Positions 24,258 through 36,162 of a stretch of 64,000 bases of DNA are shown one piece after another. The position numbers and the translations under genes are program-made. Each line of letters opens with the position of its first letter. The first letter of the stretch is position 1. This DNA comes from Pseudopyrenochaeta lycopersici (lineage: Eukaryota; Ascomycota; Dothideomycetes; Pleosporales; Pseudopyrenochaetaceae): contig NHZP01000016.1 of NCBI GenBank assembly GCA_003313425.1, positions 682,001 to 746,000 of the forward strand, in the 5' to 3' direction. The notes beneath the pieces were generated by a model that was not told the origin of the DNA, did no database searches, and was given only the letters and a program-made list of their open reading frames with translations.

Positions 24258-25973
24258 GTTGGACCCTTCAAGAAGCTGGCATGTACGATTCATAGATGGT
24301 TTGGATGTAATCTCACTGGAAAATTTTGGCATCGTAGAATACCAAGTGGTGAAAGCATAGTAAAGCGGGATAATTTACTCGTATCGCGCGATATTGCTTC
24401 TCATGATCGAGTCTTGGTCTATGATCCACATATTGTGTGATTGGAGTTTTGAATGTGACTGAACGTATTTATCTGGGGCGTTCATGCTCCGTGAATGATA
24501 CACAGATGGCTTCCCATATCATTACAAGCGTACCTTTTCCATCTCGTACGCAGCTATGGTACATCCTCGGCTGAATTTCCTCCAGCTGATGGCTACTCCT
24601 ATGCGTTCGGTCTCGACAGGCATAACTTTATATCTCCTTTCGTCCGCAATCTTTATGTGCTTCGTGATAACGATGGCGGTTTAAAAAAGCTTCGAAACGT
24701 ACTCGACGAGATGCGGCGCTACAACCACCATTAACATTCATCCCATTTCATTATTAACCACATCTCTCATCCTATTCCAGTTAGAACTTACAGAAGTACA
24801 GTACGACAGCGCTGGCCGCAGTCCACTTGATGTCCGCCAACGTTTGCGCCTCGGCAGCTTCAAGCTCCTTCTTTGACGGTTGAGGTGGTGCTAGCTCGAT
24901 TGTCAGCTCTACTGCTCCTGTTGTAGCCTGCTTTGTGAAAGCAATGACCGACCTCCGAACATCTTGCCTGTAAATGTGAAATGTGAATGGGTGTATATGG
25001 AAGTGGTTCTGTACTGTCCGGATGTGGATGCGAAAGCTTGAAGATGACGTTCACAACCCAATGCAAAAGTTTCGAGAGCCCTCAATGTCGGCCCTTCGGA
25101 AATGTTTCGCCGACGAAGCTCCAAGGCACGTGAATTGGCGTTTATGGCCAGCCTCCATTAGTTGTGGACTTTACAAGGATGCGCCATGTTTGCCCATTCG
25201 TCTTCAAATCTCATATATATTGCTGAAGACTTTCGCATCTCTTGGACTCCTCGTAATGCAAAGTTTTTGTGTACTAAGTTCCCAAAGCAGACCTGACAGT
25301 CCGCGGATCACGAAGAATTGCTCATTTCCCCTGAATACCCTTGCTCGACCCGCATGAGCAACATCTGGGCCCCTTCCTTGCATCACTCGAAGGTGATCAC
25401 TAGTGAGTGTGCCCATGGCGCATGGGAGGAACCGTCCGTAGATCTGTATCTCGAATTTGGGGCTATATGTGTAAACTTTGTCACCAAGCATAAGGCTGAA
25501 GTGTGTCTGAGTTTGGCTCGCCGCGTGGCCGCATCACCAGCGCGCAAAAGTAGTCTATAATCAACTAACCTTCTTCTTGCAGACATCGCATTAGATGCAA
25601 GGCAGAACGACTCCAATCAGACCTTCTAGGCTCGGTCATATCTGTTTCAGAGCATTAGAACCGGTGGACAGCATGCAAGCCACAGCCGCGTGCCCCATAC
25701 TTGAGCTGACATGCTCCAACCATGCACTCACCCAATTGGTCAAATCCTTGAATTGTAATCGATCGTCGTCCACATGCGGAATTCTGCTGATCAACATGAC
25801 AGGCCGACGCGTTCGGTCAGCTACATTTCAATTTACTCGGCGCCGGGCTCCAAGTTCGTTGCTTTTATTAAGATGGCCGCGTACCCGGGAGCCTGGCTTT
25901 TCGTTCAACGCCCTTGTTCGTTCATAATTCCTGTCACTCTTTTTTAACCGTATTATTTGTGTGAAGAGACACG
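24258..25973. other. Intergenic: nup57 3' flank and GH55 promoter
   Basis: 1.7 kb without a recognisable gene. Small frames (24495-24734, 24983-25357, 25595-25927) show no family features, and their codons do not extend through splice sites. The right half should include the promoter of the secreted glucanase. Confidence 0.45.
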
Positions 25974-28733
25974 ATGAGAATCTCTTCGTCTTCCGTTCTA
26001 TTGGGGTTGGGCCTGTCAACATGCGCAGTAGCCCTGAACGCTCGTTACGATGAGGGATATGCGTATGCATATGGAGAAGGCTACGCAAAGGAGCTAGGTG
26101 TACGTGCGAATGATGTCCAATCGAAGACCTACAGCTCGCCCCCGCGCGGAGGTTCTACGTCAAAAGCTATCTCTGGCCAGTCAACACGTTCAAACGGCCG
26201 CCCCACAAACAGTCCTCGTCCTACTCATGCCCACGATGCATCCCAGATTGCCTACCCGACTGGTACTAGAGTGAGGAGCTCGGTGAAGCCTAGTCCAACT
26301 GGAACATCCAATTCTTCCTGCGCACCATATTGGCTTGAAAATATCAAGCACCAAGGTCTTGCGTCATTCAATGCAAACCCAGACTCGTATCAGGTTTTCA
26401 GGAACGTGAAGGATTTCGGTGCAAAAGGTGATGGCGTGACGGATGACACCGCAGCGATCCAACGAGCAATTACGGAAGGCAACAGGTGTACGCCAGGCTT
26501 TTGCGAGAGTTCCACAAATACACCAGCTGTGGTCTACTTTCCTGGCGGGACATACTTAATCTCGGCTAGCATCATTGATTACTACTATACCCAGGTATGT
26601 ACTAAAGACGTTTTCCGAGAAGTGGCATAGCTAACCTGGCCAGATCATTGGAAATCCCAATTGTCTTCCTACTATTCTTGCTTCTTCCAACTTCACAGGC
26701 GGATTAGGCTTAATTGATGCCTCCCCTTATCAAGGATCTGGTCCACGTGTAGGCAGGACGGCCTATGGGCCGACAAACACCTTCTTCAGGCAGATTCGTA
26801 ACCTCATTCTTGATATGACGCAACTCCCTGCAAGCTTTGCGGCTACTGGCATTCACTGGCCAACCGCGCAGACGACTAGCTTGCAGAACCTTGTTTTCAA
26901 CATGAACGCTGACAATGGAACGCTTCACCAGGGCCTCTTCATCGAAGAGGGTTCTGGCGGTTTCATGAACGACCTGATTTTCAACGGTGGAAACTACGGC
27001 TTCAACGTTGGTAATCAGCAATTCACAACTCGTAATCTTACTTTCAACAACGTCAATACAGCCATCAACCAGCTCTGGGATTGGGGCTGGACATATTCTC
27101 AGGTATCGATCAACAATTGCCGGGTTGGTTTTAACGTCACCGCTGGTGGCCCTTCAGCAGTCAACGTTGGATCTATTACGCTCTTTGACAGTGAGATCAA
27201 TAACACACCAATTGGTATTGCCACCTCTAGAACGGACGACTCGGAGCCTGCTGGCGCTGGAAGTTTGTACTTGGAGAACGTCAAGCTCAACAACGTTGGA
27301 GTAGCTGTCTTGGGTCCCGAGGGCACATATCTTGCTGGGTCCTTCGGCCCATCAGTCATCAGTGCTTGGGCAGATGGCCACCGATACCTGCCTCAAGGCC
27401 CTATTGAAGAGCGTGGACCAATTGCTCCTAGCAAAAGGCCGATTGAGTTGCTAGATGCTCAAGGAAAATTCTACACCCGGTCGAAGCCGCAGTACGACTC
27501 CGTCCCGCTGTCGAAGTTCCTCAGTGCTCGTGACCTGGGAGCCACTGGTGATGGGAAGACTGACGACACTGTCGCCCTTAATGCTGCAATCCTCAAAGCC
27601 AAGAAGGAGGGCAAGATCCTCTTCCTTGATGCTGGATTTTACAAAGTAACTGGCACCATCTACATCCCTCCTGGCTCGAAGATTGTTGGCGAGGCTCTTG
27701 ATTCTGTCATCCTCTCCGCCGGCGAGTATTTCAACGATATGAGCGCTCCTAAAGTTGTTGTCAAGATCGCGAAGCCTGGAGAGCAAGGCAGAGTCGAGCT
27801 CTCTGATATTTTCGTATCAACGCAAGGGCAACAGAAGGGTGCTATTCTCATTGAATACAATCTTGCTACTTACGGTGGCGAGCCAGCCGGTCTCTGGGAT
27901 GTCCACACACGCATCGGAGGTTTCGCGGGCTCCAATCTCCAGACCGAGCAGTGCGAGAAGACTCCTGACGTCAACATCACGGCGACTAACTTGGTCGAAG
28001 AGTGCATTGCAGCTTACATGTCTTTCCACGTCACCAAGTTTGGTACCGGCCTGTATATGGAGAACAATTGGTTGTGGACCGCGGATCATGATCTCGATGA
28101 TGCAAGGAACAACAACACCCAAATCACAATCTATGCAGGCCGAGGCCTTCACATCGAGAGTCAGCGAGGTGTTCTATGGCTGTGAGTTTTCTCGTTCATT
28201 TTGTATTACAGACTTGCTAATGACCATGTAGATATGGAACGGCCGTGGAGCATCATGTGAAGTATGAGTATCAGTTTGTGGATACACGCAATATCTTCAT
28301 GGGGCAGATCCAAACTGAAACAGCATACTACCAGCCCAACCCTGATGCGACCATTCCCTTCCCTGTGGATCGTGCTCTCAATGATCCTGTTTTCACACCC
28401 TCCCCAAACAGCTCTATCAATGCAGCTTCTGGCTGGGGTCTACGCATCGTCCGCTCCAACAACATCCTCGGCTACGGTGTCGGCCTGTACTCCTTCTTCG
28501 ACAACTACAGTACCGCCTGCTCGCAAGTCGGCGCTGGAGCAAGGTGCCAGACGCGCATTCTCTCGATTGAAGGCAATAGGAACACCTATGATATCGGAAT
28601 ATATAACTTGAACACCGTGGGAACCACAGAAATGATCACTAGAGATGGTATTGATCTCGCCAGCAACGTTGACAACAATTCAACGTTTGTGGATACTATT
28701 AATATCTTCAGGATTGGAAGCTTTGGGCTTTAA
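25974..28733 (+). CDS. Secreted GH55 exo-beta-1,3-glucanase
   Basis: Glycoside hydrolase family 55 enzyme releasing glucose from beta-1,3-glucans (fungal wall remodelling or nutrition) outside the cell. Model: join 25974..26594, 26644..28181, 28232..28733; 886 residues. A signal peptide ([20 protein letters not shown]) is followed by a tyrosine-rich and then Ser/Thr/Pro-rich linker to about residue 110. Two tandem pectate-lyase-like beta-helix domains start at [20 protein letters not shown] and [20 protein letters not shown], the hallmark of GH55. Further family segments are [20 protein letters not shown], FEGxx-type [14 protein letters not shown], and [20 protein letters not shown]. Introns are 49 and 50 nt, GT-AG. 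Substrate direction (exo) is from family knowledge, not from sequence. Confidence 0.93.
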
Positions 28734-29901
28734 AGAAACGAGATTATGGGGATCGAGTTTTGAACTTCTTGTATCCAAGCCTTCTTCAGTAATTTCCTTT
28801 GTCAAGAACACAGAACGTAATTGGTAAACGGTCGAAATTCATTTGTTGTTCATGACTCCATATGCTTTGTAATATTGCTAGGAGCTAAAAGGATGTCTTC
28901 GGAGTATCCCATGTTCAAGACCTATTCCTATATCAATGATTGGTATCATCGAGATCAAAACTGGATCGACACTATCCTTTGCGCTTATGGACTTACGCTA
29001 GTCGTGGAGCGTGTACTATATTGGGAAGCTTGTAAAGACCGCAGAAGTCATGTGGAATGCATAGGGTCAGGCGCTCAATCATGTACCAAAACCAAATCGT
29101 AGTTAAGATCTGAAGCCAATCGATCCTTCTCCACCTCATTGATCTAACCGGTCCTGCTGTACAACGAGTGGCCGTGAAGGGTCGAGTGTAAGAAATGCAA
29201 TAAAGTGGTTTCGCGCTGCAGCGCCAGTCCGACAGCCTTTCGGCGTGCTCACCCAAATAAGGTGATTGCATTCAAGGTAACCGCTTTTAACCAGATCAGC
29301 GCTCGTGCGGTCGAATTTGAGCACAGACCTGCACTCTAATTTCGGGGTCGTTTGCAAGGCTCCAGCCCCGCCGGTCCTACCACCACCAACTCACACTTTC
29401 GCGATTTCGTGTTTCGTATTCACCCCTGTCTTTCAACCACCACAACGGTGACGGTACAGGGTACACGGGAGCATGTCCCTGTTTCAGTACACAAGGGTTG
29501 CATGGCTGGCCAACGAGCGACTATGATGGCTGCCGCAACGCAACATGAGGGGTCAGAATCGACATCTTGATCTTTTTTTGTGTGACGGGCCGGTGATTTA
29601 CAGACGCAGCTCCCTACAATTGTGTGGGTCTTGCAGCTGAGGTCTCTACATTGTCATGGGTGCTGGGTCGGTAGCGGGTTGTACTGCAGTTTGCTACAGC
29701 GCTGATTTGCTGCATCTATATTGGTCACAGAGATGGTCGCCGACGTGCAAGATGTCTTATTTGGCTGGTTTCGCGATGCAGAGATGCGTTCGCAGCCTCG
29801 CCTCTTATCAACTGTCTTGCGGCGCTGGAGAAGCCTCACGTCAACTGTCACCCGCAACTCGAAACACTGAAACCGAAGTGGATGCGAGATAAACCGTCAA
29901 G
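28734..29901. other. Intergenic: GH55 3' flank and permease promoter
   Basis: No gene supported. Frames such as 28821-29102 and 29656-29892 lack domain or splice support. The right part should carry the promoter of the permease gene. Confidence 0.45.
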
Positions 29902-31764
29902 ATGTCGTCTAGACGCACCGTTCTGAGGTATGTTATTCTATGTACGGGAAATGTATGCGAGCTCATGGTCGGTGCAGTCAATCTCTCAAGGAGAGGCATG
30001 TCAACATGATGTCTTTCTCCGCCTGTATAGGCTTCGGTCTATTCCTGCAAAGCGGCAAGATCATCTACATCGCTGGTCCAGGTCTTGCCATTGTGGCTAT
30101 CGTTCTCGCATCCTCCATGATGTGGTCCGTGATTGCCTGCTTGGGTGAGATGACTGCGCTCTTCCCCGTCGAAGGGCCCCTGTTTGAGTTTCCTGGCCGC
30201 TTCATCGATGAGGCGGTCGGGTACGCCACTGGATGGATCACATGGTTTGCCTACGTGGTGATCTTCGCCGCAGAGATGCTGGCCGTTGCCCAATTGTGGA
30301 AGTTCAAATTCGACCCACAATACCTTAAAGATGTCGGGTATCCCGACGAGACTTTGGAATGGAGTACCGCGGGCTATTCTCCCGCAGTTTGGGTGTTCAT
30401 ATTCTTGATTATGACTGGCCTCATCAATCTTTTACCCGTGCGACAATATGGCCAACTCGAGTACTTCTTCGGCACCATTAAAATCACCTTCATCTCGCTC
30501 CTAATTGTATTCAATGTTATCGTCTCAGCCATACAGCCGGTTGAGCACGGTAATCATTTCTGGACCTGGAGCAAACCCTATGGGTTCGCTTCAGAGAATT
30601 TTCTGATACATCCTGCCCAACGAGATGGGCCGGTCCTTACTGGAGGCGGTGGTAATTTCCTGGCTCTTTGGACGTCTGTTGTTACAGCCGTGTTCTCCTT
30701 CGTTGGATTCGAGACCATCGCCATCACTGCGGCAGAGAATGAGGATCTCGAGAAACATGAAACCATCAAACTCGCAACGAAAAAATTATCATTGCGTATC
30801 ACCATCTTATACATCCTTGGCACATTCACTGGTGGCCTGAATGTGCCATACAACGACCCTAACTTGATCAACATTCAAACCAGCGAGATTCGGGGCGGCC
30901 AAAATAGTATCTTCATCTTGGCGGCTGTTCGCAACCATATTCGCGTTTGGCCTTCTATCTTTAACGGCTTCTTCATTTTCTCAGCTGCGACATCTGGAGT
31001 GCATGCGCTGTTCAATGCAAGCCGACTGCTTCACGCTCTCGCGAGTATCCCAGAAGCATGGCCGCTTTGGTTCCAGAATACCAGAAGACGCCTGGAAAGA
31101 ACGACAACATACGGAGTTCCCCTCGCCACTGTCACTGTATCCTGGTGCATTGGACTAATAGCATTTCTTGCCGTTAAACCCTTCCCATCAGTCGTTTTAG
31201 GCCGAATCACAAATAATGCTGTTGTATCTGAGCTTATATGCTATACCGTCATTTGTCTGTCATACATTGTGTTCTACCACAAGATCAAGGAGGCTGCAAA
31301 CGACCCCACTCTCGAAAATCGCAGCGCCTTCAATCGAGACGATAAACAATATCCCTACAGAACACACGGTCAGCTGTTTAGAGCATATTATGGCTTTGTT
31401 TTCTGCGTCTTGCTTATTGTTTTCAATAACTGGCGAGCGTTCGTGCCTCCTTTTAATACACACGATTTCGTCTCCTCATACATTGGTGTAAGTCTCTCAT
31501 CCTGAAAGATGCTCTACATACTGACTGTTGGCTTAGATTCTCGCCTTTTTTACCCTTGTGGCGGCATACCACGTGAGATCAGATGGTTGGAATCCACTGA
31601 AATGGCAGCGAACTGCGTCTATGCAGATTCACCGGCCACCACCCAAGGTCGTGGTACCTGGACGCAGGCGCGGACATCTTGAGTTCCCCAACCCCAAAAG
31701 GGCGATATGGGACGAAGACAACGCCAAAGCGCTCGTGCAGTTCATATGGGGATGGCTTAAATAG
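29902..31764 (+). CDS. Amino-acid permease (APC superfamily, fungal YAT type)
   Basis: Plasma-membrane proton-coupled amino-acid transporter. Model: join 29902..29927, 29978..31487, 31537..31764; 587 residues. The 26-nt exon 1 (MSSRRTVL) joins through a 50-nt intron to SQSLKERHVNMMSFSACIGF, the conserved entry into TM1. About 12 hydrophobic segments follow, including the consensus-like CLGEMTALFPVEGPLFEFPG and SFVGFETIAITAAENEDLEK. The last exon completes the final membrane segment (ILAFFTLVAAYHV) and a basic cytosolic tail. The usual TM1 motif is GTGLF; here it is GFGLFLQSG, so substrate preference may differ and cannot be read from sequence. Confidence 0.9.
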
Positions 31765-32731
31765 GGAGGTGGCATCATTGGGTTCCAATTTTAGGATTGT
31801 GGCGCTAGCCAACAGTTCCGATAAACAACAACGCATCTCTCCCAGAGTTAATCTGCCTGAGGCATGATGGACCTTGAGAGAGTTTATCTGAGTATCTACT
31901 AGATGTGTAGACCTAAGCATAGCCACAAATACAAGACTAGTGCTAGCGTTAAAAGCACCAGTCTTGCGCTTGGCACCACCCTAAAAGTACCCAGAAAAAG
32001 GGCGGTTACCCTTGGACATGCTCCTTGGGGCCTGAAACTTGTAGGCTGCACAGCCACGAGCACTTTGGGTTTGTAGACTAGAGTTACCCAGCCTCTTTCA
32101 CTCCATATCGAGCGTTTCGGGAAACTTGGACGGACAAATAGAGGCGTTTTGTTGCTTCTGTTTGGGTTCTTCCGTTGCATGGGGCGCTCTTTGGTACCGA
32201 GAATACACACCAGTCAAATACACGTGAATTTCTTACCCGTTCCCTGACCGGTGAAGCGAATCAAGTAGCTGTTACGACGGCGATATTACGATTCGGGGTC
32301 TAAGACGATACAATCATGCATTTCGCGTCGACAGGGCCCCATTCCCATTCGCTCTGCCAAATGGGAAATTGACCACCTGCAGGTTTCGGGTCTTTATCTT
32401 AACCCCCATTACACCAACCTAGCACAGCTGAAGAGCAGGTGCCAAGCACCCCAGCGACCCGTGTGCCAAAAAAACGTCGCGCCCGTGTTCAGCCTTGAAT
32501 CCTCTCTAAATTAGCCAAACTGTCCTCGCCTGGCCCGCCACAGACGTGTTGCGTATGCTCTCAGGCAACGAGTTTCGACCGCGAGACGCAGACTATCTGT
32601 AGCCGCCATGCATTTCTACCAGACAGGTACTTCTCGCATCGACCTCGCAGAAGCCACACCGTTGTCCCGCCCAAGCGTTTCGACCGCTGTCGTGTTGCCC
32701 CGCCGATCAAGTTCGCGACTCCCCCACGTCC
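31765..32731. other. Intergenic: permease 3' flank and upstream region of the next gene
   Basis: No gene supported. It contains an imperfect inverted repeat at 31932-31966 (separate entry). The last 250 bp are CG/pyrimidine-rich and probably form the leader of the downstream gene; an upstream ATG at 32608 is out of frame with ATG 32732. Confidence 0.45.
31932..31966. repeat. Imperfect inverted repeat (13-bp arms)
   Basis: The arms CAAGACTAGTGCT (31932-31944) and AGCACCAGTCTTG (31954-31966) are complementary except for one A-C mismatch, with a 9-nt loop. It lies about 170 bp after the permease stop codon, so in the mRNA it could form a 3' UTR stem-loop. Function unknown. Confidence 0.7.
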
Positions 32732-35700
32732 ATGTCGTCCCAACACAGGAACATTGCGGCGGTTTGGGAGCATCTTGCTGGACGAACCGACATTTCAGAC
32801 ATATTGCGCGAAGTTACCGGCCATCACGCGCTCCAGTCTACGCTCCATGAGGGCGAGCACGAGTATGTTGACGAAGCTTGTCAAACAATCCATTGGGTCA
32901 AGACTATCTTCGACTTACAGCGAGCTTACTTTAGCGGCATCTCATCAAGCACGTCTGAATGCCCACCAAACTTGACATCCTGCCTGCTGCCACCAGAGTT
33001 ATTATTTTCTTCAATATTGTACTTAATTAACGTCAAGATACGGTCTTTTCCCAGTCAAACCACGCAAATCCCCGGCGACCTCGCCCTACCGAGACTTGTC
33101 CTGGCTCAAACCGTGCTGTCTGGGGTACGTCTTTTGCTCTCGAGAAGAGAAGCTATCTCACCACTCCAAGTACTGCGACTTAAAGCAGCAATCAATACAG
33201 CTTGGGAAGGAGATAATGTAGAGGGGGTTGAACGCTTCATCGCGAAGGAGCTATTCACGGCGATTCTCGGATTGCTCGACGATAGCAATCATGTGGACTC
33301 TCACCAGACAGAAAGAGCGAAAGCTCGGCTTCCCACATATGCTAATGGCTTGGTAAGATGAATTATCTCTTGTCAAGTTCGCGCTGACGAGTAAAGTATC
33401 CCTTGGATATCAGGCCGGAAACATTTGTCACGCCACTGGTGCAAGCAATCTCAGAAGAGGATGACGACTGGCTAGATGCATACTGGGTGCTGTTTGATGC
33501 CCTCTGGGCAGTGGAATGCGCCATTATTCAGCGTTTTGTAGCTGTTCGACGGCAATCCGGAGTCGTCGAACCAGACCAGATCAGTATTGGTACTGATGAG
33601 GTCATTGAGCAACTTGACCAACAGAGGACGGGTCTCATTATATCTATATTTCATATCACCGGGCCTATGATGCCTTCTGAGGCATTACTAGAATCCTTAG
33701 CAACCACACTGCTGGATTGGAACGAGGACCTCGACAATTTCTTATCACGGCAAGACTCACTTTTACAACACCGTACATCCCTAAGACCATCGCATACTCG
33801 CAGTCCTAGTTATGGCAAGCTTGTTTCGAAATCGAGGCCCTACTTTGAAACTGCAACGATAAGCTTCTCTACGTGGCTATCGAAACGAAAAATGCGAGAC
33901 GGGCCAGTCAACATTGTGAGGACAGGCACGACAGTGGAGCTTATGCAAGATACGGTGAAGGAATGGGTAGCAAGAATATCCCCGCCCAATGCGAAGAGTT
34001 TGTCTCAAGGAATGGACGAATCGTTCATACCCGTTTATATGGTCAACTGCCCAAGGCTACATGCAATACCAAAATGGTGGCTTGCAGAACAATTACGATG
34101 GTGCGACAAGTGGGCTTATGAGAGTATTCAAGAAAATTCGTCAATTGTCAACTGGAAGGACGGGATTAAGTGCCCAAGTTGCACGTCAGGAGGAAGTGTC
34201 AATTGCGCTCGCCTGATCGAACCTCTTCAAGTCTCCGCCAACCCCAAGGCCCTGCAACAGCATGGCTACAATTCAAGTCAGCATTCTGTGGAGGACCCAT
34301 CTTCTTATGGGACTTGTTCGAGCTCCACAGGATCGCATTCGATATCCGATATGGGAACCCGAGGAACTAGCCTTCCATCACAATCAACGATGACTGTCAG
34401 CATACCAGTCTCAGTCTCTGGCTCAGATTTGGAACGTTCGAAGTCAACAGAAGCACAGTTACCGCAATACTCTGAATCACCAATAAGCCCTTTCACACAA
34501 ATTCCCGTAACACGCCGAGCTCGTTCATATGGCTTTGGAATGCCTGATTATCCGATTAGTCCACTTAACGAGTCGCTCAACGAATCGCTCAACATCCCAA
34601 TACCAACTAAAGCTGAGTCAAGATTGTCGTCATCGGATCTACCTATCCCCGTGGAAACGCCTCCTTCCCGCAACAGCATTTATGAGAAAGTCTCACTATC
34701 AGCGCCCTCAGAATTTGCGGAAGCAAAACCAGCCAAGATACAAAACAGCCCGCCAAACAGCTTGTCAAATAGTTTGCCAAGCACAGTGACTTGGAACGAA
34801 GCGAGTATTACTAAGTCTAAGCCAGCCAGTCGGGGAATAAAAATAGCCAACTCTATAAGACGTAAATCTTCGGGGAAAGAGAAAGAATCATGCGCACTGC
34901 CGAAGGAACCAACATTTGTGTTCTCATCGTCAGGACATTCCTTGCTCTTATGGGGAAAGAACGAGAGCTTTGTAACTCGATTCGACATTTCTTCCAATGA
35001 TGCAACAGCAATCCAATGTTGCAGGTATGAAACTGAAGGAATAGTAGCAGCAGCAGCAGCAGGTCATCGCAAGTCTGTTGTGATTACCTCAAGTGCTTCA
35101 ACAAACAGGCTGATCGCTTTCACTGGGATCAATGTTGTTCCAGCAGGCGATATCGCGCTTGAATTTTGTGGTCGAATTGCGGACATCTGTGTTGCTCTGT
35201 CTAACGACGATAGACATGTGGCTGTCTCCATTAACGGCCTAATCGAGCTTTTCAGCCTAGAAAATGGCGTGAAGCGCATTGCATTTCATCATCAGATGGA
35301 TGTGTATGAATTGCGAGGAGGTGTAGCACATCGACGCTCAATTCCAATGACAAGAACGTTAAATCACGATGTTGTCTCGGAAGAGCTGAAGGCAGAGCAC
35401 GGGAGCTGGTTCTCTGAGCAATCAAGATCTCTGAGCTCAAAAGAAGTAGCAGAGGAGCAACAAAGACAGACAGTGATCATCACGCGTAAACTCTACTTCT
35501 CCACAGACAGCCATCGTCTCATAGTCGCTACGCAGCTTGGAGACCATTGCGTGTACGTCGATGTCTGGGATGTTACCCGCGAACCAGTCAGTACCATCTC
35601 TGAGCACTCTCGATCTTTCAAGTTGCCGCCCTGGACGCTCAACGATGGCGATCTTACAGGCGTCTTCTACGACTCTGGTCGTCGCGCGGCTCTAGTCACT

Positions 35701-36162
35701 GCGTTCCTGGGCAAAGAGTACCCAGTCCTCGTCCCTTTCCCGGGTTATGAACCTCTGCAGAACGAAACGTATAGCACCAAAATCATATCGGCCGCACAGT
35801 CGCCATCCGGCTCATCGTTTATTGTTGCGAATGGCATGACTGAAATCATTCAATTTCAGTACACAGCCAAGGGCACCCTCGCCCCACACCGACTCAAGAA
35901 GAGTTCCAGTAAAATCAGCACCAGCGTCTTCAAGCCTGGCCATCTTGCGCTCGCAATGCCACAGGAAAATTGTTTGCGGGCTTTCTGGCTCAAGGATGGG
36001 AAGTGTATACTCAGGAGTATTAAATTAGGCACGACGGAAACCATCAAGGATATCGATATTAGATCGCATTATGATCGTTTGATGAGCTTGAAGGAAAGGC
36101 CAATAATTGCGCACGCGCCAAGTCTGAACATTCCGGAGCTAGACTCAGGAGATTTTATATGA
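32732..36162 (+). CDS. Large protein of unknown function with a beta-propeller-like C-terminal part
   Basis: Model: join 32732..33352, 33397..36162; 1128 residues. The 44-nt intron (GTAAGA..GTAAAG) joins ANGL to YPLDIRPETF in phase 0. The N-terminal 450 residues look globular and helix-rich (IAAVWEHLAGRTDISDILRE, WLDAYWVLFDALWAVECAII, IPKWWLAEQLRWCDKWAYES). A CPSC motif occurs near residue 466. Residues about 480-700 are Ser/Pro/Asn-rich and probably disordered. From about 714 on there is beta-rich sequence with blade-like strings (SLLLWGKNESFVTRFDISSN, HCVYVDVWDVTREPVSTISE, NCLRAFWLKDGKCILRSIKL), suggesting WD40-like repeats. I do not recognise a named family. Start: ATG 32732 opens the long frame directly. 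Probably fungus-specific; role unknown. Confidence 0.82.
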
